Shown: positions 1 to 7,097, counted from the stretch's first letter. The stretch: 16,116 nt of DNA from a bacterium (GCA_023132075.1 JAGLYT010000008.1:1-16116); one strand, 5' to 3'. Notes: a model not told the origin generated them from the letters alone. Made by a program: numbers and translations.

Positions 1-107
1 GCCCATCTTCCATTACCATCCATAATAATAGCAATATGGACCGGAATTTTTCCCTTATCTAAAATTCCTGCCGTATTTTCTTTTTTTCGATGAGAATCTT
101 TTCGCAT
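1..107 (-). CDS. uppS: Undecaprenyl diphosphate synthase, N-terminal fragment (runs off the window edge)
   Basis: Only the first ~35 residues are present; the gene continues beyond position 1. The visible end of the frame reads IPVHIAIIMDGNGRW, the signature start of cis-prenyltransferases. Its Asp (in MDGNGRW) binds the Mg-pyrophosphate of the allylic substrate. The family enzyme condenses farnesyl-PP with isopentenyl-PP to make the C55 lipid carrier for peptidoglycan and other surface polymers, at the cytoplasmic face of the membrane. Two in-frame ATGs exist, at 125 and 107. I chose 107 because a good promoter (-10 at 116-121) overlaps the codons after 125, so its transcript would start near 109. 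Neither ATG has a Shine-Dalgarno sequence. The residues before the conserved block are Lys-rich, typical of variable N-termini in this family. Identity is secure; the exact start is inferred. Confidence 0.9.
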   Translation of the reverse strand, partial: MRKDSHRKKENTAGILDKGKIPVHIAIIMDGNGRW

Positions 108-115
108 ATTGTTGG

Positions 116-144
116 ATTGTATCATTTTTAATATCAAAGGTCAA
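116..144 (-). promoter_or_regulatory. Sigma-70-type promoter for uppS, predicting a near-leaderless mRNA
   Basis: Read on the minus strand, TTGACC at 139-144 is followed after exactly 17 bp by TACAAT at 116-121. Counting seven bases beyond the -10 box puts the start site near 109, about two bases before the ATG at 105-107. The promoter lies in the 53-97 nt gap after the MFS gene. Confidence 0.6.
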
Positions 145-178
145 GTATTTGAACTTTCCGGTAGTATCAAGAATATCC

Positions 179-1492
179 TCACGAAATAGAATTTTTGCTT
201 TCTAAAAACCCTTTTTCTTCATCCACAAAATACAAAATAAACAATCCTACCAAAAAAAATCCTAACAGAGATAAAATCGAAATCCTGCTGGAATTAAAAA
301 TCTGCCCTAATAGGGCATAAATAAAAGGACCTACTATACTGGAAAATTTGCCGCTTATGGCAAAAAAACTAAAAAACTCAGCACTGTTTTCCGAAGGAAC
401 AAAAACCGTAAAAAGAGAACGGCTGGCTGATTGACTTCCTCCCAAAATAAGGCCCACCACACAACCTAAAATCCAAAATTCTATTTTCGAACGTATAAAA
501 AAAGCCCAAACAACTACTGCAGACCAAACAAAAAGGGTTATAACCAAAGAAGTTTTTATATTTATTTTATCTGCTAAATATCCAAATAAAAGTGCTCCCA
601 GAAAAGCAACCCCCTGAATTAGGAGAAAACATTTAATTATCTCTCCCTGAGACATTCCTAATTCCTTCCCGGCAAAAACAGCCGCCATCACAATTACAGT
701 TTGAATACCATCGTTATAAATTAAATACGATATTAAAAATCTGGTAAGTTGTTTATAGTTTTTTATTTTTTTAAAAGTAGCTTTAAGCCTGCTAAACCCA
801 ATACCGATATAACTTACTAAGGATTGAACAGACTGACTCTTCTTTTCTTTTTTTGTCCAGAAAAAAATAGGTAAAGCAAATAAAATCCACCAGATTCCCA
901 CACTTAAAAAACTTATTCTTACCGGTAAAAAGTTTTTCTCCGGTATACCAAATAATTGAGGGCTTTGAATCATTCCTAAATTCAGGAGAAGACACAATCC
1001 CCCTCCCAGATATCCCAATGCCCAACCCAAACCGGAAATTCTTCCTACATTTTTCTTATTAGCAATTTCCGGAAGAAAAGCATTGTAAAACACATTCCCT
1101 CCGGCAAATCCAAGATTGGCTATAACGAAAAAAATTATTGCGGTAAAATAATCACCCTTCTGTACAAAAAACAATAATGCGGTAAATAGACTGCCCAGAC
1201 AACAATAAAAAAACAGGAATTTCTTTTTTGTCCGTGAAAAATCAGCTATTGCTCCCAGAATAGGACTACTCAAACAAACTAAAATCATCGAAAAGGAAAC
1301 TAGATACCCCCAAAGCACATCACCAGGCAGATTAAAACCTAGAATTCTTGCCCCACCAGCCCCTACTACTACAGTAGCAAAATAAACATTAAAAACCACG
1401 GCCAAAATCGTTGTAGCAAATGCTGAGTTAGCAAAATCATACATTGCCCAGGAAAAAATCTCTTTCTTCCCGCTTATATCATTAATCCTCAT
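179..1492 (-). CDS. MFS permease, UMF1 / Atg22-like family
   Basis: This is an integral membrane transporter of the Major Facilitator Superfamily, about 437 residues with roughly twelve hydrophobic segments. The N-terminal WAMYDFANSAFATT stretch (from about residue 15) is the hallmark of the UMF1 family, which is related to the yeast vacuolar effluxer Atg22. A basic loop, TKKEKK, sits mid-protein between the two six-helix halves, as expected. Substrates of bacterial UMF1 proteins are mostly unknown, so none is assigned. The frame extends upstream to a GTG at 1522 with no ribosome binding site. I prefer the ATG at 1490-1492, which has AGGGTGA five bases ahead and leaves a normal N-terminus. 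It follows the Nudix gene by about 50 nt and precedes uppS, which has its own promoter. The family call is strong; the substrate is unknown. Confidence 0.88.
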   Translation of the reverse strand: MRINDISGKKEIFSWAMYDFANSAFATTILAVVFNVYFATVVVGAGGARILGFNLPGDVLWGYLVSFSMILVCLSSPILGAIADFSRTKKKFLFFYCCLGSLFTALLFFVQKGDYFTAIIFFVIANLGFAGGNVFYNAFLPEIANKKNVGRISGLGWALGYLGGGLCLLLNLGMIQSPQLFGIPEKNFLPVRISFLSVGIWWILFALPIFFWTKKEKKSQSVQSLVSYIGIGFSRLKATFKKIKNYKQLTRFLISYLIYNDGIQTVIVMAAVFAGKELGMSQGEIIKCFLLIQGVAFLGALLFGYLADKINIKTSLVITLFVWSAVVVWAFFIRSKIEFWILGCVVGLILGGSQSASRSLFTVFVPSENSAEFFSFFAISGKFSSIVGPFIYALLGQIFNSSRISILSLLGFFLVGLFILYFVDEEKGFLESKNSIS

Positions 1493-1541
1493 CCCGGTCA
1501 CCCTATTATTACCCTTTGTCACACTTTAATCTGTATCCCGA

Positions 1542-2465
1542 CTACAAAGCAAGACCGTTCTTTTTGAAATTAAAATAATCCCTAATTATTTTTTTGTGGT
1601 CAAAAGCAAATTTTCCGGGTAAATCTTGCAGGCTAAATAACCCCAATTCCAGCGCATCACTTTTCGCTTCAGGATTTCCTTTTCCCTGAGCAATAAAAAC
1701 CGTAGAAATAGTATGAAATCTGGGATCTCTGCCGGGTTCAGAATAAGTGTGAAATTGAAAAAGATTTTGCAAAGATAAGTTTGTCTCCTCTTTTGCTTCC
1801 CTGGCTGCAGCCACTTCCAAACTTTCATCATATTCCACAAATCCCCCGGGAATTGCCCAACCATAAGGAGGATTTTTCCTTTTAATTAAAACTATCTTTT
1901 CTTTTAACTCAATAATAATATCTACCGTGGGAATAGGATATGCCCCTTTTTCCCTTTCTATATAACCGATACAATCAGTTACTAATTCTCTGAAGGCAAA
2001 AGATTTTTTTTTGTCCGGAAGAATAAAAACAATTTCCTTTAAAAAAGGCATCTTTTCTAAATACTTTGATATTTCCCCAATCATTATCCGGGAAAACTCT
2101 TTTAAAGATATTTCTTCCTGCAGCCATAAAACCGAAAAAGCAATGGAATTAATTTTCTTTTCTTCTGCTACCTTTAAAACATCCCTTATAGCAAGCTTTA
2201 TTTTCTCTTTATTAATTTCAAAACTTTTCTTTTTAAGAACAGAACAAATCGCATATTTAATCGGTAATTTATCTATAGGCAACGCTATAGCTTTACCCAC
2301 AACAAATTTCTTCTTAATTCCGGCAAAAACCTTCCCCTTCCGAATAAAAGACATTTCTTTCTCATTTAATGCTAAATCGTTATCGGTAAAAACCACGATT
2401 GCCTCTACAAACTGTTTAAATATATTCTTCTGAACAATTTTAATTTTAGTATTCCCTATTCTCAT
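1542..2465 (-). CDS. Two-domain protein: degenerate macro-like domain fused to a Nudix hydrolase
   Basis: The protein has about 307 residues. The C-terminal part (about 178-303) is a Nudix domain. Its box runs from G208 with E214, R222-E223 and E226-E227 in the right spacing; Asn229 replaces the usual last Gly. The metal-binding Glu residues are intact, and the following SEPGRDPRFH segment resembles ADP-ribose/nucleoside-diphosphate pyrophosphatases. The N-terminal part (about 5-150) follows the macro-domain pattern: IKIVQ..I....VEAIV, then DNDLAL, a Gly-Lys-Ala strand, an AIRDVLKVAEEKKINSIAF helix-strand, and a final helix and strand (LKEIVFIL). However, the Asn and Gly-rich loops that bind ADP-ribose are not conserved. 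The start is the ATG at 2463-2465 with AAAGGGA ahead; an upstream in-frame ATG at 2507 would overlap tatD. The gap to tatD is 16 nt, suggesting co-transcription. Nudix is certain; the macro assignment is moderate and the substrate is inferred. Confidence 0.85.
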   Translation of the reverse strand: MRIGNTKIKIVQKNIFKQFVEAIVVFTDNDLALNEKEMSFIRKGKVFAGIKKKFVVGKAIALPIDKLPIKYAICSVLKKKSFEINKEKIKLAIRDVLKVAEEKKINSIAFSVLWLQEEISLKEFSRIMIGEISKYLEKMPFLKEIVFILPDKKKSFAFRELVTDCIGYIEREKGAYPIPTVDIIIELKEKIVLIKRKNPPYGWAIPGGFVEYDESLEVAAAREAKEETNLSLQNLFQFHTYSEPGRDPRFHTISTVFIAQGKGNPEAKSDALELGLFSLQDLPGKFAFDHKKIIRDYFNFKKNGLAL

Positions 2466-2481
2466 TTCTTTCCCTTTATCC

Positions 2482-3240
2482 TTAAATATTAAACAGATCT
2501 TTAACATTCTGCAGAGTACTCTTTTCCAACTCTGATAAAGAAATCCCCCGAATTAAAGCAACTTCCCTATAAGTATGTTCTATAAAAGAAGGTTCATTTC
2601 TTTTTCCCCTTACCGGTTGAGGAGCAAGATAAGGAGCATCCGTCTCTAACAATAATCTATTTATTGGAATTAATCCGGCAATTTCTTTCATCATTTCCGC
2701 CTTAGGAAAAGTTACTATCCCCGAAAGAGAAATATAAAAGCCCAATTCCAAACACTTCTTTAATTCCTCTTTATTACCGGAAAAACAATGCATTACCCCT
2801 GAACTAATTTTTTCCTCTTTGATTATTTGCAAAGTATCTTCCATTGAATCCCGGCTGTGAATAACCACCGGCAATTTAAATAATTTAGCTAGTTGTAACT
2901 GTTTTCGGAAAACTTCCTTTTGAACAACCGGAGAAGAATTTTTATAATAGTAATCCAGTCCTATTTCCCCCAGAGCAATTATTTCCGGTCTTTTTAATGA
3001 ATTTTCAAAACTTTGCCGGATTTCGTTATGAATTACCGCCTGATGAGGATGAATACCAATTGCTCCATAAATAAAATTATGGTTTTCAATCAATTTAAAA
3101 AAATCTTCCAGGTTCTCTTCCTTGAAATCGGAATAAAGACAAATAATTCCGGTAACACCTCTCGTTATTCCTTCTTTTATGATTTTTTCCCGGTCTTCAT
3201 CAAAATCTTTACTGGATAAATGGGCATGAGTATCAAACAT
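2482..3240 (-). CDS. tatD: TatD-family metal-dependent hydrolase (DNase)
   Basis: This is a full-length (252 aa) TatD protein of the amidohydrolase TIM-barrel superfamily. The metal ligands are all visible: H5 and H7 in THAH, E92 in GEIGLDYY, H128 in VVIHSRD, H151 in MHCFSG and D201 in ETDAPYL. Characterised TatD enzymes are Mg-dependent DNases acting 3' to 5' on damaged or single-stranded DNA; many bacterial homologues remain untested, and despite the name the family is not needed for Tat export. The ATG at 3240 is preceded by AAGGA seven bases away, and the N-terminal MFDTHAHL is canonical. It lies 89 nt after yraN, with a possible weak terminator in the gap, and is followed closely by the macro-like/Nudix gene. 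Confidence 0.95.
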   Translation of the reverse strand: MFDTHAHLSSKDFDEDREKIIKEGITRGVTGIICLYSDFKEENLEDFFKLIENHNFIYGAIGIHPHQAVIHNEIRQSFENSLKRPEIIALGEIGLDYYYKNSSPVVQKEVFRKQLQLAKLFKLPVVIHSRDSMEDTLQIIKEEKISSGVMHCFSGNKEELKKCLELGFYISLSGIVTFPKAEMMKEIAGLIPINRLLLETDAPYLAPQPVRGKRNEPSFIEHTYREVALIRGISLSELEKSTLQNVKDLFNI

Positions 3241-3257
3241 GAAATATCCTTTTTCTC

Positions 3258-3288
3258 AAAAAAATCAGCGGCATCCATTTTTATGCTG
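3258..3288 (-). terminator. Possible weak Rho-independent terminator after yraN
   Basis: On the minus strand a short imperfect hairpin, with arms CAGC (3285-3288) and GCTG (3266-3269) and an alternative GCAT/ATGC pairing inside, is followed one base later by seven T residues (3258-3264). The stem is short and bulged. The tatD ribosome binding site begins about ten bases further on, so it could equally be a partial attenuator or chance. Confidence 0.3.
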
Positions 3289-3329
3289 CAGAATAAATAT
3301 GGCAGGAAATAAAAAATATTTTAAAAGAT

Positions 3330-3698
3330 TCAATAAATATACTTTTCATCTAAAGGAAAAGCATTTTTTATCAAATCCACTGTATTACCACAAATAGAAA
3401 CCACATCAAACCGTAAATTATTATGAGCAATCTTCTTTTTTTTGATATAGCACAAGGCAGATTTTGCTATTTGCTTTTGTTTTTTTTTGTCTATCGCTTC
3501 CTGGGGGAAACCAAACCAATTAGAAGTCCTGTATTTAACCTCTACAAAGGCAATTGTATCTTTATCCCGGGCAATAATATCTATTTGCCCCAACTTTGAA
3601 CAATAATTTTCACAAATTATTTTATATTTTTGCTTACGTAAATATTCTACTGCTATTTTTTCTCCATCCCTGCCAAGTTGTAAGTGTTTGTCTCCCAT
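3330..3698 (-). CDS. yraN: YraN family (UPF0102) endonuclease-fold protein
   Basis: This is a 122-residue protein of usual family length. It shows the restriction-endonuclease-like core: E13 in LGRDGEKIAVEYL, then D40 in GQIDIIARD, then E53 and K55 in FVEVKYR, and a RFDVV strand near residues 97-101. This D...ExK pattern is that of Holliday-junction-resolvase-like nucleases. The family's biological substrate is not firmly established, so a nuclease role is inferred from the fold. The start codon (3696-3698) lies inside the end of rnhB, overlapping by 46 nt, and only a weak purine stretch precedes it. The rnhB-yraN order is a common arrangement in bacteria, which supports the identity and suggests translational coupling. 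Confidence 0.92.
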   Translation of the reverse strand: MGDKHLQLGRDGEKIAVEYLRKQKYKIICENYCSKLGQIDIIARDKDTIAFVEVKYRTSNWFGFPQEAIDKKKQKQIAKSALCYIKKKKIAHNNLRFDVVSICGNTVDLIKNAFPLDEKYIY

Positions 3699-4312
3699 AT
3701 TAAACTCTTTACCGGTTGAAAAGTTTTACGATGTATAACACAAGGACCATGTTTACTAATGGCTTCCATATGACCTTTTGTTCCGTATCCTTTATTGCAG
3801 GCAAAATCATAACCGGGATATTTACTGTCCATCTCTTGCATAATTCTATCCCGTGTTACTTTAGCCACAATAGAGGCTGCGGCGATAACAGCACTCTTCC
3901 TATCACCACCGACAATACTCTCCTGATAAACATCTATTCCGGAAATAATATTATTTCCATCAACTAATAAACAATCAGACACAAAATTCATATTATTAAA
4001 AGCCCGTCTCATAGCATAATAAGTAGCATTAAAAACATTTAATCGGTCAATTGTTTCTTCATCAACAATTGCAATCCCCATACCGAGACAATAAGTAGAA
4101 ATAACCTGAAATAATTTTTCCCTTTTTTTTGCGGTTAATTTTTTAGAATCGTTTAAATCCTGAATATACAAATCAACCGGTAATACTACCACTGCCGCCA
4201 CTAAAGGCCCTGCTAAAGGCCCCCTCCCCGACTCATCACACCCGGCCAACAATTGAAACCCTTTTCGCCTTATTTTCCGGTCAAAAACAAATAATTCAGA
4301 GAATTCCTTCAT
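3653..4312 (-). CDS. rnhB: Ribonuclease HII
   Basis: RNase HII cleaves the RNA strand of RNA:DNA hybrids and initiates removal of single ribonucleotides misincorporated in DNA. The 219-residue protein carries the four acidic catalytic residues: D26 and E27 in AGCDESGRGPLAGP, D118 in LLVDGN and D137 in VGGDRKS. The GRG motif (30-31 region) that recognises the ribonucleotide 2'-OH is intact, as are the AAASIVAKVTRDR helix and the NKGYGTKGH segment. Length and motif order are normal. The ATG at 4312 follows rplS by 14 nt with a weak GGGGAA ahead, so it is probably co-transcribed and partly coupled. Its 3' end overlaps yraN by 46 nt. Confidence 0.97.
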   Translation of the reverse strand: MKEFSELFVFDRKIRRKGFQLLAGCDESGRGPLAGPLVAAVVVLPVDLYIQDLNDSKKLTAKKREKLFQVISTYCLGMGIAIVDEETIDRLNVFNATYYAMRRAFNNMNFVSDCLLVDGNNIISGIDVYQESIVGGDRKSAVIAAASIVAKVTRDRIMQEMDSKYPGYDFACNKGYGTKGHMEAISKHGPCVIHRKTFQPVKSLIWETNTYNLAGMEKK

Positions 4313-4326
4313 TTAATTCCCCGGTT

Positions 4327-4680
4327 TCATTTCTTTTCTTTGATTCGGGCAGCTTTACCTATTTTCTTCCTCAAATAATAAAGAGCTGCTCTCCTTACCT
4401 TCCCAATTCTAACGACTTCAATTTTATCCAAATTAGGAGAATGAAGAAGAAAAGTTCTTTCCACACCTATTCCCCCTGATATTTTGCGTACGGTAAAAGT
4501 ACTGCCTAACCCTTGATTTTTTCGACGAATCACATCCCCCTCAAAAATCTGAATTCTTTTATTTTCACCTTCAACCACTTTTATGTGAACCTTTAATCTA
4601 TCCCCGGACTTAAAAGAAGGAATATTTTCTTTAAACATCTCCTTTAATACATTCTTTTCTATTGTTCTTATTACACTCAT
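4327..4680 (-). CDS. rplS: 50S ribosomal protein L19
   Basis: L19 sits at the interface of the two ribosomal subunits. The 117-residue product matches the family throughout: [31 protein letters not shown] near the N-terminus, the [21 protein letters not shown] core, and the basic C-terminal [22 protein letters not shown]. The ATG at 4680 has a strong ribosome binding site (AAGGAGTGGGG a few bases ahead), fitting high expression. It follows trmD by 45 nt and precedes rnhB by 14 nt, the classical trmD-rplS-rnhB order. Confidence 0.98.
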   Translation of the reverse strand: MSVIRTIEKNVLKEMFKENIPSFKSGDRLKVHIKVVEGENKRIQIFEGDVIRRKNQGLGSTFTVRKISGGIGVERTFLLHSPNLDKIEVVRIGKVRRAALYYLRKKIGKAARIKEKK

Positions 4681-4725
4681 TTCCCCACTCCTTTTTCTTA
4701 AATAAAAATTAGTTTCGATTTCTTA

Positions 4726-5517
4726 TTATCTTTTATTCTTTTTTTCGGAAGTCAATTTAAACCCTGCTAATATTTTCTTTTCTTCTTTGCTCTTCCTAAT
4801 TTTCCCTAAAAGTTCCGGTTTTTGAGCAAAAGTGTTTTTTAATGCTTCAATTTTCCTCCATTTTTCTATCCGGCTATGATTTCCGGACAAAAGAACTTCC
4901 GGCACTTTCAACCCTCTAAAAGATTCCGGCCGTGTATAATGGGGATAATCAAGCAATCGTCCTGAAAATGAGTCTTTCTTTACTGATTCCTGTTTCCTTA
5001 CCACTTTGGGAATTAAACGCGTTACTGCATCAATTAAGACCATTGCCGGCAATTCTCCACCGGTCAAAACATAATTCCCAATCGAAATTTCATCGGTAAT
5101 TAATGCCTTAACCCGTTCATCCACCCCTTTATAATGGCCACAAATTAAAATTAAGCATTTTGCAGTTTTTAATTTTTTTGCCAATCCCTGAGTAAATTGT
5201 TTCCCCCGGGGAGACATCAAAACAACACGGATATCACTGGGTTTTATCTTTTTTTCCCCTTTAGTCCGTTCGGCTAATATTTTTTCGACCCCGCAAAAAA
5301 TGGGCTCGGGCTTCATAATCATTCCCGCCCCGCCCCCATAAGCATAATCATCGGTAAGGCAATGTTTATCTGTCGTATAGTTTCTTAAATTATGTAAATT
5401 TATTTGTACAATTTTCTTTTCTTGAGCCCGTTTAATAATACTTTCGGTAAGAGGCCCGGTAAACATATCCGGAAATATAGTCAAAACATCAAATATCAAC
5501 TTGTTTTTATAATTCAT
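4726..5517 (-). CDS. trmD: tRNA (guanine-N1)-methyltransferase TrmD
   Basis: TrmD methylates G37 next to the anticodon of tRNAs reading CUN, CCN and CGG codons, using S-adenosylmethionine bound in a trefoil knot, and prevents +1 frameshifting. The 263-residue protein has the full SPOUT signature: FDVLTIFPDMF at the start, YGGGAGMIMKPEP, the knot segments MSPRGK (101-106), CGHYKGVDER (126-135) and ISIGNYVLTGGE (145-155), and the catalytic pair R167 and D182 in the family spacing. The C-terminal tail is Lys-rich and slightly longer than usual. The ATG at 5517 overlaps the end of rimM by 11 nt and has AAGGA within rimM, so translation is likely coupled. Note that tRNA-Leu(GAG), encoded at the other end of this window, carries GG after its anticodon and is a natural substrate type. 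Confidence 0.98.
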   Translation of the reverse strand: MNYKNKLIFDVLTIFPDMFTGPLTESIIKRAQEKKIVQINLHNLRNYTTDKHCLTDDYAYGGGAGMIMKPEPIFCGVEKILAERTKGEKKIKPSDIRVVLMSPRGKQFTQGLAKKLKTAKCLILICGHYKGVDERVKALITDEISIGNYVLTGGELPAMVLIDAVTRLIPKVVRKQESVKKDSFSGRLLDYPHYTRPESFRGLKVPEVLLSGNHSRIEKWRKIEALKNTFAQKPELLGKIRKSKEEKKILAGFKLTSEKKNKR

Positions 5518-5755
5518 CTAATCCTTCTAAAAGACAAATTACCATCTCTCTTTTATCAAAGTCTATCTTTTTCACCACTTTTTTTAATGCGGGAACAAGT
5601 ATCTCTTTTTCATCGTTTTTTACTACATACACATCATTTGCTGCCGTTTTCAAAACCCGGGTAATAACCCCTAATTTCTTTTTATCTTCGGAAAAAACAT
5701 TCAATCCAAGCAGCTCGTCCACATAAAAAACTTTATCATCCATTTTATCATTCAT
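5507..5755 (-). CDS. rimM: RimM-like protein reduced to the C-terminal PRC-barrel domain
   Basis: RimM helps mature the 30S subunit head by binding protein S19. Normal RimM is about 165-180 residues with an N-terminal RimM domain and a C-terminal PRC-barrel. This product is only about 82 residues and corresponds entirely to the PRC-barrel: KVFYVDELLGLNVFSEDKKKLG, then TAANDVYVV, then EILVPALKKVVKKID and CLLEGLDEL. The frame is closed by a TGA at 5786-5788 and khpA ends at 5803, so no room exists for the missing half. The best start is the ATG at 5753-5755; a TTG at 5779 is the upstream limit. No Shine-Dalgarno precedes either, so translation probably depends on khpA. Its place between khpA and trmD identifies it as the rimM locus. 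Function may be altered or need a separate N-terminal partner. Confidence 0.88.
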   Translation of the reverse strand: MNDKMDDKVFYVDELLGLNVFSEDKKKLGVITRVLKTAANDVYVVKNDEKEILVPALKKVVKKIDFDKREMVICLLEGLDEL

Positions 5756-5802
5756 TATTATTTGTCTGTTGACTATCAAAGAAAATCAAACTATATCTTG
5801 TT

Positions 5803-6033
5803 TTACTCAACAAGTTCTACTATAACTTTTTTTTCCTGTTTTACAGAAACAGCATTAATAATATTCCTTATTGCCTTTATCGTTCTACCCTCTTTCCCGA
5901 TTATTCTTCCAAAATCATTCGAATTGACTACTAACTCCAAAGTAATACTTTTTTCTCTTTTTATTTCTTTAACCTGTACTTCTTCAGGTTTATTTACCAA
6001 CGACTTTGCCAGATACAATAAAAGTTCTACCAT
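5803..6033 (-). CDS. khpA: KH-domain RNA-binding protein KhpA
   Basis: This small (76 aa) single-KH-domain protein is of the KhpA (YlqC) type. The GxxG RNA-binding loop is visible as IIGKEGRTIKAIRNII (about residues 44-59), flanked by the strands of a type II KH fold. Family members bind many RNAs and, in some Gram-positive bacteria, pair with KhpB/EloR to influence cell elongation and small-RNA action. Whether that applies here is unknown. The ATG at 6033 has a good AGGAGAGA ribosome binding site. It sits between rpsP and rimM, its standard neighbourhood in many phyla. Confidence 0.95.
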   Translation of the reverse strand: MVELLLYLAKSLVNKPEEVQVKEIKREKSITLELVVNSNDFGRIIGKEGRTIKAIRNIINAVSVKQEKKVIVELVE

Positions 6034-6056
6034 TGTTTCTCTCCTGAGAACTAACT

Positions 6057-6371
6057 TTATTTATCTTTGCCGGCTTTCTTAGATTTTTTAGGCAACTTTT
6101 TTTTAATCCATTTTTTTTTAATACTAATGCCCTCAACCTTACTTAAAAAACTACTCACTGTCCCCGAAGGAACCGCTCCGCAGGACAGCCAATGAATAAC
6201 TCTTTCTTTATTCACCTTTATTTTCTCGGAATTTAACGCTTTTCTTGGATCGTATTGCCCTAAAACTTCCAGAACTTTTCCCGTATCCCTTTTCCTTGCA
6301 TCCACAGCAACTATCCTATAATGTGGTTTTTTCTTTACACCTACTCGTTTCATTCTTATTATTACACTCAT
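6057..6371 (-). CDS. rpsP: 30S ribosomal protein S16
   Basis: S16 is an early-binding protein of the 30S subunit body. The 104-residue product has the typical start MSVIIRMKRVGVKKKPHYRIVAVDARKRD (read here from the chosen Met in two parts), then VLGQYDP and a conserved W-L-S-C-G-A-V-P-S segment, ending in a long Lys-rich tail. The start is the ATG at 6369-6371, with a very strong GGAGGGTG ahead; a TTG one codon upstream can be ignored. A near-consensus promoter lies just before it, so rpsP heads its own transcription unit (rpsP-khpA-rimM-trmD-rplS-rnhB-yraN). Confidence 0.97.
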   Translation of the reverse strand: MSVIIRMKRVGVKKKPHYRIVAVDARKRDTGKVLEVLGQYDPRKALNSEKIKVNKERVIHWLSCGAVPSGTVSSFLSKVEGISIKKKWIKKKLPKKSKKAGKDK

Positions 6372-6405
6372 CAAACACCCTCCTTCTTCAAATTTCTAAA
6401 CATTT

Positions 6406-6434
6406 ATAATATCCTAAAAAATCAATTCTGTCAA
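6406..6434 (-). promoter_or_regulatory. Near-consensus sigma-70 promoter of the rpsP operon
   Basis: TTGACA at 6429-6434 and TATTAT at 6406-6411 are separated by exactly 17 bp in the 68-nt gap between rpe and rpsP. The start site would be near 6399, giving a leader of about 28 nt that includes the GGAGGGTG ribosome binding site. The perfect -35 box suits the high output needed for ribosomal proteins. Confidence 0.8.
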
Positions 6435-6439
6435 CTAAT

Positions 6440-7093
6440 TTAATGGGAAAGATTTTTTAAGTATTTTATTGTTTGCCCTAAATTTTCTGCCTGATAAATA
6501 GCTGAACCAACTACTAATATGTCTGCTCCGGAAAAAACTGCCTGTGCCGCCGTTTTAATATTTATGCCGCCGTCAACTTCAATATCCAGATTTAGTTTAT
6601 CCTTTTCTCTTATCGCTTTTAATTTTTCTATTTTTTTAAGTACGGAATCTATAAATCCCTGCCCTCCAAACCCGGGAAAAACGCTCATCAACATCACTAT
6701 GTCCAACTCCGGTAAAAACTTTACTACCTTTTCAACAGGAGTGTCCGGATTTAAACATACACCTACTTTTTTACCAAGACTTTTAATTTTATTTAAAGTA
6801 TTTTTCAAATCTCTGCATGTCTCAATATGCACTGTAATAAGATCTGCTCCGGCTTCGCTAAAGGGCACTAAAAATTCATCCGCATTCTCAATCATTAAAT
6901 GCACATCAAAAAATAAATCCGTTTTGGGACGCAAAGATTTTACTACCATCGGCCCAAAAGAAATATTAGGAACAAAATGTCCATCCATAATATCCAGGTG
7001 CAGCATATCTACATTTTCTTTTTCCACTTTTCTTATTTCTTGAGTTAAATCACTAAAGTCACAAGTCAAAATGGAAGGAGCAATTTTAACCAT
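6440..7093 (-). CDS. rpe: Ribulose-phosphate 3-epimerase
   Basis: Rpe interconverts D-ribulose 5-phosphate and D-xylulose 5-phosphate in the pentose phosphate pathway. The 217-residue TIM-barrel protein shows S7 in IAPSIL, metal ligands H32 and D34 in LHLDIMDGHFVPN, H65 in DVHLM, the VFPGFGGQGF loop (138-147) that closes on the substrate, and D174 in VDGGIN. The two Asp residues are the catalytic acid/base pair of the family. The ATG at 7093 lies only four bases after the PASTA gene; the likely ribosome binding site AAGGA is about eleven bases ahead, inside that gene. It is therefore co-transcribed with the PASTA gene from the promoter at 8154-8182. Confidence 0.97.
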   Translation of the reverse strand: MVKIAPSILTCDFSDLTQEIRKVEKENVDMLHLDIMDGHFVPNISFGPMVVKSLRPKTDLFFDVHLMIENADEFLVPFSEAGADLITVHIETCRDLKNTLNKIKSLGKKVGVCLNPDTPVEKVVKFLPELDIVMLMSVFPGFGGQGFIDSVLKKIEKLKAIREKDKLNLDIEVDGGINIKTAAQAVFSGADILVVGSAIYQAENLGQTIKYLKNLSH

Positions 7094-7097
7094 AGCG

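Noticed and set aside
1490-1522. GTG at 1522 as the start of the MFS permease
   Set aside because: There is no ribosome binding site before it, while the ATG at 1490-1492 has AGGGTGA at good spacing and gives a normal N-terminus.
2011-2433. A 140-codon plus-strand frame
   Set aside because: It is antisense to the macro-like half of the Nudix gene. The sense frame has clear domain structure, and the antisense product is Phe/Ser-rich as expected of a shadow.
5762-6082. A 106-codon plus-strand frame over khpA
   Set aside because: It is antisense to khpA with its GKEG loop and good ribosome binding site; no sign of selection on the plus frame.
6519-7043. A 174-codon plus-strand open frame
   Set aside because: It lies entirely antisense to rpe, whose catalytic residues are all intact. 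The translation is low-complexity Ser/Phe/Thr-rich, and there is no ribosome binding site.
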